Positions 1-11,039 of a DNA stretch of 64,000 nt are shown here, one piece after another. Under the pieces are notes generated by a model, which saw only the letters and a list, made by a program, of their open reading frames with translations, did not search any database and was not told the origin of the DNA. The stretch is from Datnioides undecimradiatus (Eukaryota > Chordata > Actinopteri > Lobotiformes > Datnioididae), in assembly GCA_008933995.1 (NCBI GenBank), contig WARS01000137.1, positions 194,501 through 258,500 on the forward strand, written 5' to 3'. The position numbers and the translations under genes were made by a program. Position 1 is the stretch's first letter. Every line of letters starts with the position of its first letter.

Positions 1-666
1 GCGTCTTCAGGTGTCCCGACTGCGTGAAGCGCTTCCCGCACTGCGCGCAGCTGTACGGCCGCTCGCCAGTGTGAACGCGCACGTGCGTCTCCAGGCTGCG
101 CGACGACGTGAAGCACTTCCCACAGTAGCTGCAGACGAAGCGCCTGTCCCTGCTGTACCGGTTCAGGTCCAGAGGGTCCAGTCTGGATCCGCCCAGACCG
201 AGCGCCAACGGGAAACCTGCGGCGTTCATGTCTGACACTTTGTCCAGGAGCGTTGCCCGGTGAGTGACAGGCACCATGCTCGGAAGGCCCTGATTGGTCC
301 ACGAGGAGCACAGATCCAGCTCTCCGTCAAAGGGGAGGGAACTGATCAGAGGTGCGCCCCTTTTTAGCTCAGAGGTCCCAGGCAGGGAGGCGGGACTTCC
401 TCCTGACCCAAGGAGGAACGGCTTCCTGGTCTGGACCGCGGACGGAGCGTCACAGTCCGACTCTGAGGCCAAGTCGAACACGAGGTCCGAGGCGGCGCCC
501 GCAGGGCCCGGAGACCCTGGGGAGCCCAGCGAGTCCTGATGCTCGACGCGCTCCGAGTGGCTGTCGCTGCTCTGATCCCACGGCCTCATGTCGGCCGCCG
601 GGCCAGACGTCATTCCGGATGGTCCTTCTTCACTGTCATCGGCGTCTGATGGCGGCGCCTCCGTCC
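1..666 (-). CDS. Zinc-finger gene coding exon 4 (partial)
   Basis: The acceptor is a (GTTT)n/GT-rich tract ending in CAG (AG at 668-667). The reading frame is open to the window edge and continues the G left by exon 3. It encodes an acidic Ser/Pro/Gly-rich segment, then zinc finger 1 at about 142-72, an HTGERPY linker at about 71-50, and most of finger 2, which stops before its histidines. More fingers are expected to the left of the window. Confidence 0.88.
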
Positions 667-2446
667 CTGCACACACACAAACAAACAAACAAACAAACAC
701 AGAGTTGAAAACGCAGCAGCAACTTTTACTTTGACAGGGAAGGCAAAATGTCCTACCGTCTTCGTTGAGGAGCAGCCCGTCCGCGCCGTCGCCGTCGCCC
801 ACCTCCTCTTTTGTGGTTTCCTCCTTTATCAAAACGACGTCCTGATCGCTCGACTTCTCCGCAGCAACGGTCGAATCCTGCGGAGAGAAAACATCGATGG
901 TCGGCCGCCGTTCACAGGATTAACCCTTTAATTTCAACCAAAATGTCTCAACTCGGTCAGTAAAGGCAGCAGAGGCGATGCGTTTAGGCAAGCTGGGAAA
1001 AACAATGCATTGCACGACTGTAACTTAATCCAGTCAGAGCTGCAACGATTAGCTGATTAGCTGGCAGCTATTTTAATAATCGGTTCTCTGACTTCAGCCT
1101 CTGGAACGTGAATATTTCCTGTCTTCTTCAGTCGTAAACTGAACATCTGGGGTTTTTGGACAAAGCAGGACGTGTGAGGACGTCACCTCTGGCTCTGGGA
1201 AACAGAAATCAACATTTTTCCCTATTCTCTAACATTTTATGGCTCAATCACCCGATGAATGGTGGATAAATGATGAACATGATCATTTGTTCAGTTTAGA
1301 GTTTGTTTAAACGTTCCTGTGAGACCCAGCTGCTGTGTGAATGTGAAATGATCCTGCTGAGCTGGTTTTAACTCTACCGTCTGCGTCCTCTCACCTCTTT
1401 GGCTGCAGGGTTCAGCTCCGTCGTCGCCTCCAGCACCGGCATCCTTCCACTTCTTTTGAGGGTTGCTTTTGCCTGTTTGGTCCCCGGCGCGGTCGGTAAG
1501 GCACGCTCTGGATGTCGGGACAAAAACACAATCACAGATCCCAGGATGTTCAAGAAAAGTGGTTCTGAGTCTGTTTCTGTGACATAACACGCTCTGACTT
1601 ATGTGTTCAAAGCCTTCACTCCACATTTTCAGTACTTTTTGGGTTGTATTTGCACACACAGCTGTTATGATATGATTCTTTGCACTGGTGGTCAAACATA
1701 TGGCCCATGGACCAGAATCGGCCTATCAAAGGGTCTAATCCCAGCTGGATCCCACTGGACTATATACAAAGCGAGGACTCTGCAGAGATTAAACAGACTT
1801 TATCAGTAAAATGCACTGATAATTTTAATTTCTCCACTCTGGTGGCCCACGATGTTTGGGTTGCTAGTGCTGATTTAAACGGGCAAACTGGTGGACAAAG
1901 CGCAGTTTGAGGTGAACCATCAATGCCGAATTTACAAAGATCACCAAACAGGATCAGTTTTACTGTCTGAGCGCGCGTGCACACAAGTTAATTACACTTC
2001 TGATTACGGAGAAGTTTAATTGACAGTTTTCTCAGCGGAGTTTGGTGCGGAGCGCTCTCGAGCAGGAGTCCGTTCATCACATCCTGCCTGTCTCATCGGT
2101 GCCATCCAAAGGTAAAGCGCGCGCACAGTGAACCCCACACCCCTCCTCCTCCTGCTCCACCTGCTCCACACTCACCGACAGTAAAGTCCATCAGCCCCAT
2201 GCCAGTCGCCTCCTGCCCGCCGTAGTCCAGCATCGCGACGTTGCCCCGGTGTCCCCGCGCGATGATGTTCTCGATGAGCTCCAGCTTCCTCCTCAGCGCC
2301 TCGTTCTCCTTGTGGCTGCGGCTGATCTCCAGCTGCAGCACCGCGTAGCTGTCGTCCACCAGCTCGCAGATCTCCGCCACCGCCGCTTTGGTCAGCGCCT
2401 CCATGATGGACGTCAGCTGGGAATGAAACGCCTTGTAACTCGTCAT
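1..2446 (-). CDS. C2H2 zinc-finger protein gene, 5' four coding exons (3' end beyond window)
   Basis: Four exons join in phase on the minus strand: 2446-2176, 1507-1395, 877-757 and 666 to the left edge, giving about 390 residues so far. The N-terminus (from [11 protein letters not shown]) is helical and charged, like the amino end of many teleost zinc-finger genes. The middle is acidic and low in complexity, with VVLIKEE, which fits the sumoylation consensus (hydrophobic-K-x-E). Exon 4 encodes a Ser/Pro/Asp-rich linker, then finger 1 ([10 protein letters not shown], then ETHVRVH), a standard HTGERPY linker, and the start of finger 2 ([16 protein letters not shown]) cut by the window edge. 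No KRAB, SCAN or BTB domain is visible. Tandem fingers with TGERP linkers imply sequence-specific DNA binding in the nucleus; the target and orthologue are unknown. It lies head-to-head with dnaaf11. The start is the ATG opening the family-like N-terminus; an upstream in-frame Met at about 2530 is less likely. Confidence 0.88.
757..877 (-). CDS. Zinc-finger gene coding exon 3
   Basis: The acceptor reads TTTTCTCTCCGCAG and the donor GTAGGA. The exon is 121 nt, enters in phase 0 and leaves one base. It encodes about 40 acidic residues including [18 protein letters not shown], a sumoylation-like IKEE core typical of fish zinc-finger linkers. Confidence 0.85.
1395..1507 (-). CDS. Zinc-finger gene coding exon 2
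   Basis: The acceptor is CCCGACATCCAG and the donor is GTGAGA. Its 113 nt complete the single G left by exon 1 and end in phase 0, exactly what exon 3 needs. It encodes a basic, then acidic, linker ([20 protein letters not shown], ending in ELNPAAKE). A different frame is also open here, but only this one fits both neighbours. Confidence 0.8.
2176..2446 (-). CDS. Zinc-finger gene coding exon 1 (start codon)
   Basis: The ATG at 2446 opens about 90 residues of a helical segment rich in Glu, Lys and Leu ([20 protein letters not shown]), likely a coiled coil used for dimerisation. The donor GTGAGT lies at 2175-2170. The surrounding DNA (about 2100-2600) is GC- and CpG-rich, as expected of a promoter-proximal first exon, in contrast to the AT-rich DNA that follows. 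Confidence 0.85.
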
Positions 2447-3245
2447 CTTGAGCGGACGTCGAAGCGACAACAAACGCGAGTTAAACGACCATCGGCAGAC
2501 ACCGCGGCGCGTGCAGGAGCGCAGAGCCACGTCCGGTCAGCTCCTCGCGGGCCTATCGTTCCTCCTTCACACCGAGCGGCGGGTGACCGGCTGGGACAGA
2601 GGGATGGATACTGCGGGTTGTCGTTGTTGTTTGTTGTTAGTCGCTTCCCTCCTCCTCAACGTGTCGCTGAACAACTTCCGTAATGCAACTTTCAAAATAA
2701 AAGATCAGACAAAGTATTTTTTTAAATTGTCAGTAAAATATTGTACAGAAAAAAAAGCTGTAAGACATTATTATACTTTTATTGATGAAACTTTTATTGA
2801 TGAAACCTCTTTCTGAATCACCTGTTACTTTTATTTTTACTATACGTTTTACACATGGTAGGATAACTAGTTTAAATTGCCTGTAATACTACTAATAATT
2901 TATATTTATTACATATTTTAAAATGTATCTAATAATCGACAATATTTCACAAATGTCAAGACAATGATTTAAATGATAAAAAACATTTTTATTTTATTAT
3001 TGTTTTTTTTTTAAATATTTGACAGCGCATTGAGAAGCTTATGTTTTGGCCCATGTCCAACTGTCAGTATGCATATTTTGCTTGCGTACTCATAATTAAT
3101 AGTTTAGTTGCATCTCAGGAGGAGCAACAGGGGATAGATGCATTTCCCAACATGGACAGACACAGAATAGATGTTGTCTGAGCACATTAGATCAGCAAAA
3201 AAAGATATGATGACAAATACAGATACATGTAAAACATAAGTTTAA

Positions 3246-3252
3246 GTAAACA
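3246..3252 (+). promoter_or_regulatory. Forkhead-type site GTAAACA
   Basis: GTAAACA matches the forkhead core. FOXJ1 is the master forkhead factor of motile-cilia genes, and dnaaf11 is one of these. A 7-mer occurs often by chance, so the support comes from its position about 270 bp before the dnaaf11 start. Confidence 0.35.
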
Positions 3253-3485
3253 TTCTGTATTTGTGTTGTGTTTAATTCACATTATTTATGAAAATGTTTT
3301 ATTTTCATATCTGAAGGCTTGAAAGCAGTTTAAAACACTATTATGGAGGGAAGAACGCAATCCTTTGTTCGTTTTGTCGCTAAATTTAAATAGTCTCAGT
3401 CTATGAAAAAGATACCACGTGTAAAGAAACGGCACTCGGTTGCAGTTGTAGTATTTCCCACAGTCCCGAATGCAGCAGCGGCACG

Positions 3486-3499
3486 GTTTCTACGGCAAC
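3486..3499 (+). promoter_or_regulatory. RFX X-box-like site in the dnaaf11 promoter
   Basis: GTTTCTACGGCAAC has a perfect right half-site (GGCAAC) and a degenerate left half with the normal two-base spacer. It differs from GTTGCCATGGCAAC at three of 14 positions. It ends 20 bp before the dnaaf11 ATG. RFX factors bind X-boxes close to the start of ciliary genes, so position and gene function agree. Confidence 0.55.
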
Positions 3500-3519
3500 G
3501 GCTGACAACAGACAGGAGG

Positions 3520-3529
3520 ATGGTTTACA
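3520..3529 (+). CDS. dnaaf11: dnaaf11 exon 1 (10 coding nt)
   Basis: ATG GTT TAC A is followed by the donor GTAAGT. Joined to exon 2 (TC ACA GAA GAC) it gives MVYITEDM, which parallels the human start MGWITEDL. A tiny first coding exon cannot be found from ORF length; the strong donor, phase fit and conserved ITED decide it. Confidence 0.85.
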
Positions 3530-6325
3530 GTAAGTTAAAAAAGATAATTAACACTCAAAATAACTTAAAATAAGCCGGTAGAGTTGTTTGTGAGTTAAAC
3601 TTTTTAATATTATATATATGTATTAATATATACTATTATTAGCGACACATCACTGTAGGTTGGAGTTTTAGGAGTTTGAGGGCGAAGGTTAGCTAACCGC
3701 GGAGGTGCTAAATGCCGTTAGCTGCTTGCTAACAACACTTAGCATACGGCTCGTGCGCCACATTGCCATCAATACCAACTTACATTTGAAGCGTAACTAT
3801 ATGAAACTTCATTTGACTCGGATAGAAAAGACTTTTAAAGACGTGAAGACAGAAAGACGAACAGACAGACAGTGACTGCAGGGACAAACAAGCGCAATAT
3901 ACATGAATAAATAACAAAGACAACACCAGGGCTGTCGGACTATGTTTTGCCAGCACCTGAAGGCCTATTGACATTATGAACATCAACCAGTAATAATGAT
4001 AACAACAACAACAACCCTTGTTTATACAGCACTTGTCCAAATCCAAGTTTCTAAGTACTTCCCACAGGCAGTTATGTATGCATTACACACACAATTCAAC
4101 TCTCGTGAAGCCAGCATTTTGGAATAATACAGATAAACTAGAATAAGACCTTAACGGCAGGTAAAAGACGTTTGTCCTAGCTGTCACAGTGTCCTTTGAC
4201 CCTTCCTGTGTGTGTTTTGTCCGTCCAGTCACAGAAGACATGGTCCGCCGCCGGGCCGAGCACAACGAGTGTGAGATCTTCTCCCTGGAGGAAGTTTCTC
4301 TGCATCAGCAGGACATCGAGAGGATCGAGCACATCGACAGGTGGTGCAGGGACCTGAAGATCCTCTACCTGCAGAACAACCTCATCCCCAGGATAGGTGA
4401 GAGGGTTAAAGTGGCGAAGGAGGCGCCGGGGTGGAAACTGCAACACAGGCTGAAGTCTGACTCATCTGAACTTAAAACGCCAAATCAGTGTGTTTGTGTT
4501 TCAACATCCAGAGAATCTCGGTCGCCTGAAGAAGCTGGAGTACTTGAATCTGGCCTTGAACAACATTGAAGTCATTGAAAACCTTGAAGGTAAGTCTGCA
4601 GAACACAGACAGACAGGTAGACAGACAGGCCTGGGGTATTTCATGATGTAATGCTGCACGTTTGCAGACCTTTCTGTGTCAGCGAACACGTTCCTGATGT
4701 GATTTGATATGTAAACAGTTATTTTCTGGCATCGTATGTTGTGATAAAAGAAAGACGACGTTACAGAAGTTGAATTTACCGCATCGTATTAATGAAGGAG
4801 CTGCATCAAGGCCTCGCATCTGAGAAGCTGGTTCATCACATATTTGACATTTTTCCTTGAAATTCTACGTTTGACGTTTATCAGAAGAGTTGTTTTATCA
4901 ATTTACAAATTAGTACATGTGTGAATTTTATTGTGAAAGCTGTCTGTCTTACAGTTAACGTCTTCAGTTTCACAGTCTGTGTCTACTTAAGTGCTTGAGG
5001 AAACATGTTTGTGTGTTTGCTTCCCGTCTTGAGGCTGTGAGAGCCTCCAGAAGCTGGACCTGACGGTGAACTTCGTGGGCCGTCTGAGCAGCGTGGAGTC
5101 TCTGAGGCACAACGCCGCACTGACGGAGCTCTTCCTGGTCGGGAACCCCTGCACTCAGTTTGACGGCTACCGGCAGTACGTGGTCGCCTCTCTGCCCCAG
5201 CTCAAGGTAACTCCAGCCACTCTGGAGCTCAGGATCCACGCGGCGGAGATGAACGGTCTGCGCAGCCTCGTGAACCTGCAGCTTATTGAGGGTGTTTTTA
5301 ATTAACACCCTGTTTAACGGTTTGATTGTTTCTTCTCTGGGTTCGTTATCAGGTCATGTTAAAGATGCAGCGAGGTGTCGATGTTATTTCTGTCTTTACG
5401 TCACAAAAAGCTGCACCTTCACAGGACGTTTACAGACTTCAGATCAAACAAACTTCCTGTTCAACCAAAATACTAAAAAAAACCTGGCAGCGGAGAAAAG
5501 ACGATTCAAAACATTCCCAGGATAATTTGCTTTATTAAGTCAAATCTGATTCATTTCAGACATTTTCTGTAATAATTAAAGGTTGAAGCTAATTCAAAGT
5601 TTTATGTTTAGAGTCGACTGAAAAAACAATTAAATATTTAATGTTTGTAATAAAAGCAGAATTATCAGGTTCCTGCTGTTTGTCTCTGCCCTCAGTGGCT
5701 GGACGGGACGGAGATCAGCCGCTCAGAGAGGATTCGAGCCTCCCAGGGCCTGGAGGGGGTGAGGAGGGGAGTGCGGGAACAGGAGAAGGAATACCTGAGG
5801 AGGAGAGCCAGGGAGAGAGAGGAAGCACAGAGGAAGGCAGGAGGAGAGGAGGAAGGAAACAAGGAGAGGAAACCAGGCCGTGATGGACGCTGGCACACTG
5901 ACATCAACACGACGTGAGTGCAAACACGACCACTTCCTTGCACCTGACGTGCAGGAGCAGGGGTATGAAGTTTATTAACTGCCACCGCTTCTGTCTTGAA
6001 CTGCCCCGCTGATCTGGAGATAAACATCTGTGCTCACAGTGAAGTCACCGTGGCGTCCGCGGAGACGAGGGAGGGCCAGGAGGAGAACGGGACTGTGCTG
6101 AACCCCGACTCGGATGACGAGAGGCGGGAGTGGGAGTTCTGGCACACGCCGTGTTCGTTCACCCCCGAGTCTCGCCTGGAGGCTCACCGCCACCTGGAGG
6201 AGAAGAGGAGGGCAAAGGAGACGTAAGTGCCCCCGCATGGCTGCAGTTCACCGCTCCGCCCACTGGGTGTCGCTGCGACATCAACCATCCACAGTGACTG
6301 TCCCCCAGCAGACAGGCTGGATCAT

Positions 6326-6380
<55 letters not shown>

Positions 6381-9300
6381 TTTAATGGCCAGAAGTATGT
6401 GGACACCCAGGCATCGCACCTGTACAGGACTTTTCACCATTACCTGTTTTACACGTCAGCATGTTTATTACACGCGTGCACTTCTATCGACTGTCCCACA
6501 TGAAATTCCTGAGTTCGCTGTAGCATCAGGACTGATGATTGATGAGATCCCAGGTTAAAGAGGCAGGGGCGTCCACATACTTTTGGTCCGACTCCCTCAG
6601 TACATCAGCTGACTGCAGGCGTTAGCGGCGACATCCTGAGCGATGACACCAGCGTTTTACCCGCCAGGCGTTGGTCACTTCATTAGACTCGTTTTCCCTC
6701 CGGCGCCGCAGGAAAAGAAGCTTCTTAGTTTACTTCCCTCTTTTTTGTCTGTTTAACGATCGTGAGGCTGCAGCGAGGGTTTTATTTTGAAAGTTGAGCT
6801 GTGCGACTTCCTGCTCGCCTGCTCTGTGCAGGTTGACGCAGTGTCTGTCAAGGTGGGAGCACTTAGCTAAGCCCCTCCCACCAGCCCCACGAGCTTGAAC
6901 CTCAGCAGGAGTCGAAACCTCACGCCTCGCAGTCATGTGCATCTGCTGAACAGCCAATGGGAACGCCCTCTCTCTGACATGACCTGTGATTGGCCAACGT
7001 CTCCTGTCACAGACTTGAGCCTGAAAACAGCCAAGGCCAGGACTAGTTTTCTGTCAGAACACCTGAAATCAAGACGCCAGTGACGGCAAAAACAAAATGG
7101 CTGCTTGAAACGTGACGTCACAGACGCCTGAGACTGAGAGCGTGTCTGGAGCAGCAGGTCCACTCAGAAGCGATGATACGATTGATATGAAGTGAAATGA
7201 TATGATGAAGTGTTTGGTCAAGAGCCAATCACACGCAAGTCTGACGTGTTCCTGCTCCAATCAAACCGCAGCGTGTCTCAGACTGACTCTGCAAACTGTT
7301 TGTTAAAGTCTAATTAATTTTCCCGCCATGCTGCTAATTAGCAGTCACCCTTAAGGTGACCCTCTTGCCGGGGTGTTAATTGGGTGTGTGTTGCACGTCG
7401 TCCTCTCTCTGACACACTGACACTCTCACACACACACGCTGTTGGCCTCTCTCCGCCCGTCCCCTCTCTCCTCACCGCCCTGCAGTTTTCAGTTGTGATC
7501 ACTGAGTTTCAGCTTGCCGTCGGTGTACGTGGGGCGAACTGAAACCAGGACTGTAACTGTGATTAAAGACCAAACGCATGACGCTGACGTGTAATACATC
7601 TGCAGGATAATAAACTCCAAGCCTCCCGCACTAGTCCGGCTCCTCGGAGACTTCAGGGTCGGTCCGGGGTTCCCTTTGTCCAAGGGCACATGCTCCCAGC
7701 GTCTGTTCACAGGGGGATAAACCCTCCTGTGCTCTATGTGATCTATGTTTTCTATTTCTGAGTTTCACAAATGAGGGCGAGTTTACGAGAGGGAGGAAGA
7801 GGAGATGATCGTGACCCACACGTCCAAGAAGAAACCCTCACACCAGAAACGGCTTATTCCCCTGAACTGCAGCTGGACTCATCAACAGGGACCCACGGCA
7901 TGGACAAGTCTCCATATCTGACCTGTCCTCTTGTGTGTGGGCTGCGACCAATCAGACCAATCCGAGTCCAGTGAGTTTGGAGTTGATGGAAATGTGATCA
8001 GCGCCCCCAGGAAACAGTTTAACGTCAGGTACGACTGTAAACCTCAGGTGGACCTGCAGTGGGGTGAGAGTGTCTGATGATCTGGGTTTAATCTCACTGA
8101 GGTGCCAGGTTTTCATGAATGCAGCATGTCATCCAGGGTCTGTTGTTACAGCTCACTGAGTATTGTGCTCTGTTGTTGTTGGACTCAACCTGCAGGAGGT
8201 CACATGTTTTGCTGAAGAGGTCAAATTAAATGAACGGAGCTTATAACGAGCTCAGAATCAGTTCGTTTAGCATCAGGCGTAGTAAAGCGACAGATCCGTT
8301 GCGCTCGTTCGGTTTCCTCTTCTCCCCTTCGCCCCTCTGACCCGAGGACTCAGCGCTGACTCACTGGGTTTAGTTTTCACTACACCTCGAGGCAAAGAGT
8401 CACGAATACTGAGCGGCGTCTGACGAACACAGGAGCAGCGCCCCACCGCCGCCTCCCACAGGAAACCGTTGACATCAGCCTGAAGCTGTCTCGGCGTTTG
8501 TTTCCTCTGCTCGGACACAGAGTAAACCTGTTTCTGATGTTTTATTCATTCAGAGTCTGCGCTTGAATTGAATTGGCAGAACATAAACTCACTGAGGAGG
8601 AAAATGAAGCCTTTTCCGTTGATAAGAAGTCGACTGATGCTGCTGGAAAAACCCAGTGTGATGGCCAAGAAGCCAACCGGTGACAGCCCGCCTCCTAATC
8701 CATATCACAGAAACACCCCCGGCCCGCCTGCTGTCCAAGCATAAAATCAGGGTGATGTGGCATTGCCGTTTTTATCGTCTCCCTGCGCGCGGCTGTCACA
8801 GCGCCGCTGACTTGATGCGTGCAGTCGTGCCGTCACCGGATTGTCAGGAAAGATGAATTTCCTGCTCCCGAGGTGGATTCTGTGATAAGGTCAGCCAGGA
8901 GACACCTCTGTGTTTAACGGCTGCTCTGTTCCTCTGAGCGGAGGGTAACACCAGAGGAGCAGCAGATCCACTCCTGCAGAGCTGAACCCTGACACACACA
9001 GAGGAGCCTGAGGTGCATGGGCGAGATGGACAGGTGGAGATTTGCATAACGGCGTCTCTATATGAGATAATGTTAAAGATATCACCAGCCGTCACAGAGT
9101 TAATGCTAATCCACGCTACAAGGAGGGGAGACAACTGTGCATGGCTGGAAAACCAAAATGGCCGCTCCTGAAGAGTCACTGCATGAAGAGCTCCGTCAGC
9201 ACCTGCATCTCTACGATTCAGAGGCAACCACATGTGCAGTAACTTGTGTGGCTCGTGTGGACTGGTTCTTCACGACTTCAGAGAGAACCATCAGCAGAAC

Positions 9301-10825
9301 ATCAAGTCGGCGGCGGCGTCCACGCTGTCTGGGTGCAGTCTCTGCAGACGAAGTGGTGCACAGCTAACCCCAAGCTGTCCAAACACATCTCCGTCAGCTC
9401 CGAACTCCACAGACACCAGCCGCTGTCGCGCCCGATGTCTCCCTGACTCAGCTGTTTGACAGGCGCCCCATCACACCCCCCCGACAGGAAGAAGTTACAG
9501 AGCAGGGTTTTACAGTGCAGGGAGCCGCGCTGCGACCTTGACCTGTGCACCACCAGGATGGATGTGGAGGCAGGAGGAGAGCAGTGATGGAGAGGCTCCA
9601 CTCGGCCTTTTGAAATGGATACTTGCCCCCAGTTTCACCCCAACACACACACACACACACACACAGATACACATGCATCTCACAGATACAGTGCAGATCA
9701 CCTGTGTTTGTCATGAAGAGACCTGCATAGTAAACCACAGACAGGAGACAACCTGAGGGCAAACACGCCATGAGCTCCGTCAGTCGGGCGTCGTTCCACC
9801 ACCAGCTTCTCTGAATGTCCTCACCGGCTGATTCAGGGTCACGCTGCACGGCTTTGTGGGAGCCGCCATGCTTTTCCCACCACTAGGTGTCTGCAGTGAA
9901 CTTCAGTTTACACCTTTTTACAGGTGATGGAGTCAGTGCATTGAAAGATTGATTGATTCTGTCAGCTGTGTATTTTACCAGACGCCCGGGCTTTTCTCAC
10001 TCACTTCAGAGTGCACCTGTTCAGAGCAGAACCTAGTGGGCGCGAGAGGAAGTGCAGCTTTATCTTTCAGCAGTGGTCGATCCGGCTTCCTGAAGCCAGC
10101 GAGCCTCGTTACCAGGTTACTGGTCATTTCTCTGTCACACCAGTTTGTTGTCAGGAAACCCAAAAATGTTTTCCAGGAAGACAAAAGTCTTGAGACGCAC
10201 AACTGATGATGTCTGAGGACGCCCTGCTTCCCCCGACTGGTTTACAGACTCTCAGACATAAGGAAGGAAGTGCTGCTGCCTCGTCTAAACGCTCGTCTCC
10301 ACAGCGTCAATTAGGCACTCTGCAATATGAACTCAGTGTCCTGCAGACTGAAAGCTCCTCGAACGCGCTGTCACACTCCTCCTCTGGGTGGCTGATGTAC
10401 GAGCGCAGAGGTCGTGACGGCCGACCAACCGCATGGCGCTGCATACACACACACACACACACACTCTCAGTTGCTGCAGGATGTGCTGCAGAGGGTGATT
10501 TGTCTCAGAGGCGGAGCTCCAGAGGAAACGCTTCAAACATGTTTTTAATTTATGAAACTGTTTCTATTTAACATTTTAACATTTCCACCGGTGACGAATG
10601 CAACACAAGCCAATCACACGCCCCCTCATCTGTCCCCCTGTCAGCACCCAGAGTCGCTGCAGTTCATCACATCCGACATGAAATATGATGAAAACATCCG
10701 TCGATGACGAGCTGAGACGAGCTGAAAGTCGAGTTTTGTTAATAAAAACCAAAAGGAAACGTGTGTTTGGCTTTTGACGCACAACCTTAGAAACACAAGT
10801 CACTGTACACTGTGTGTCTTTACAT

Positions 10826-10862
<37 letters not shown>

Positions 10863-10985
10863 TACAGTAAAACCCACTATTGCACATCATCTGTTGTGTC
10901 TCCCTTTATGGACGCGCCCTGGATGAGAGGTGGCTCTCTCCTTCACCCCAAAGACCTCATAACTCTCCTGCTGTCGTCTGTCAGT

Positions 10986-11039
<54 letters not shown>

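Larger units (their letters stand above)
2447..3519. promoter_or_regulatory. Head-to-head spacer between the zinc-finger gene and dnaaf11
   Basis: Only 1,073 bp separate the two start codons, so this must hold both promoters and both 5' untranslated regions. The part next to the zinc-finger gene (to about 2650) is GC-rich. From about 2690 to 3340 it is strongly AT-rich with no convincing ORF. Near dnaaf11 I see a forkhead-type GTAAACA (3246-3252), a CACGTG E-box (3416-3421) and an RFX X-box-like site (3486-3499). No TATA box stands out at either end. A 14-15 bp direct duplication (CTTTTATTGATGAAA) lies at about 2777-2806. Confidence 0.6.

Noticed and set aside
11-235. Plus-strand ORF at the left edge
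   Set aside because: It is the shadow of the minus-strand zinc-finger exon.
1291-1695. 134-codon minus-strand ORF over zinc-finger exon 2
   Set aside because: Its frame does not fit exons 1 and 3; a different frame of the same segment joins in phase.
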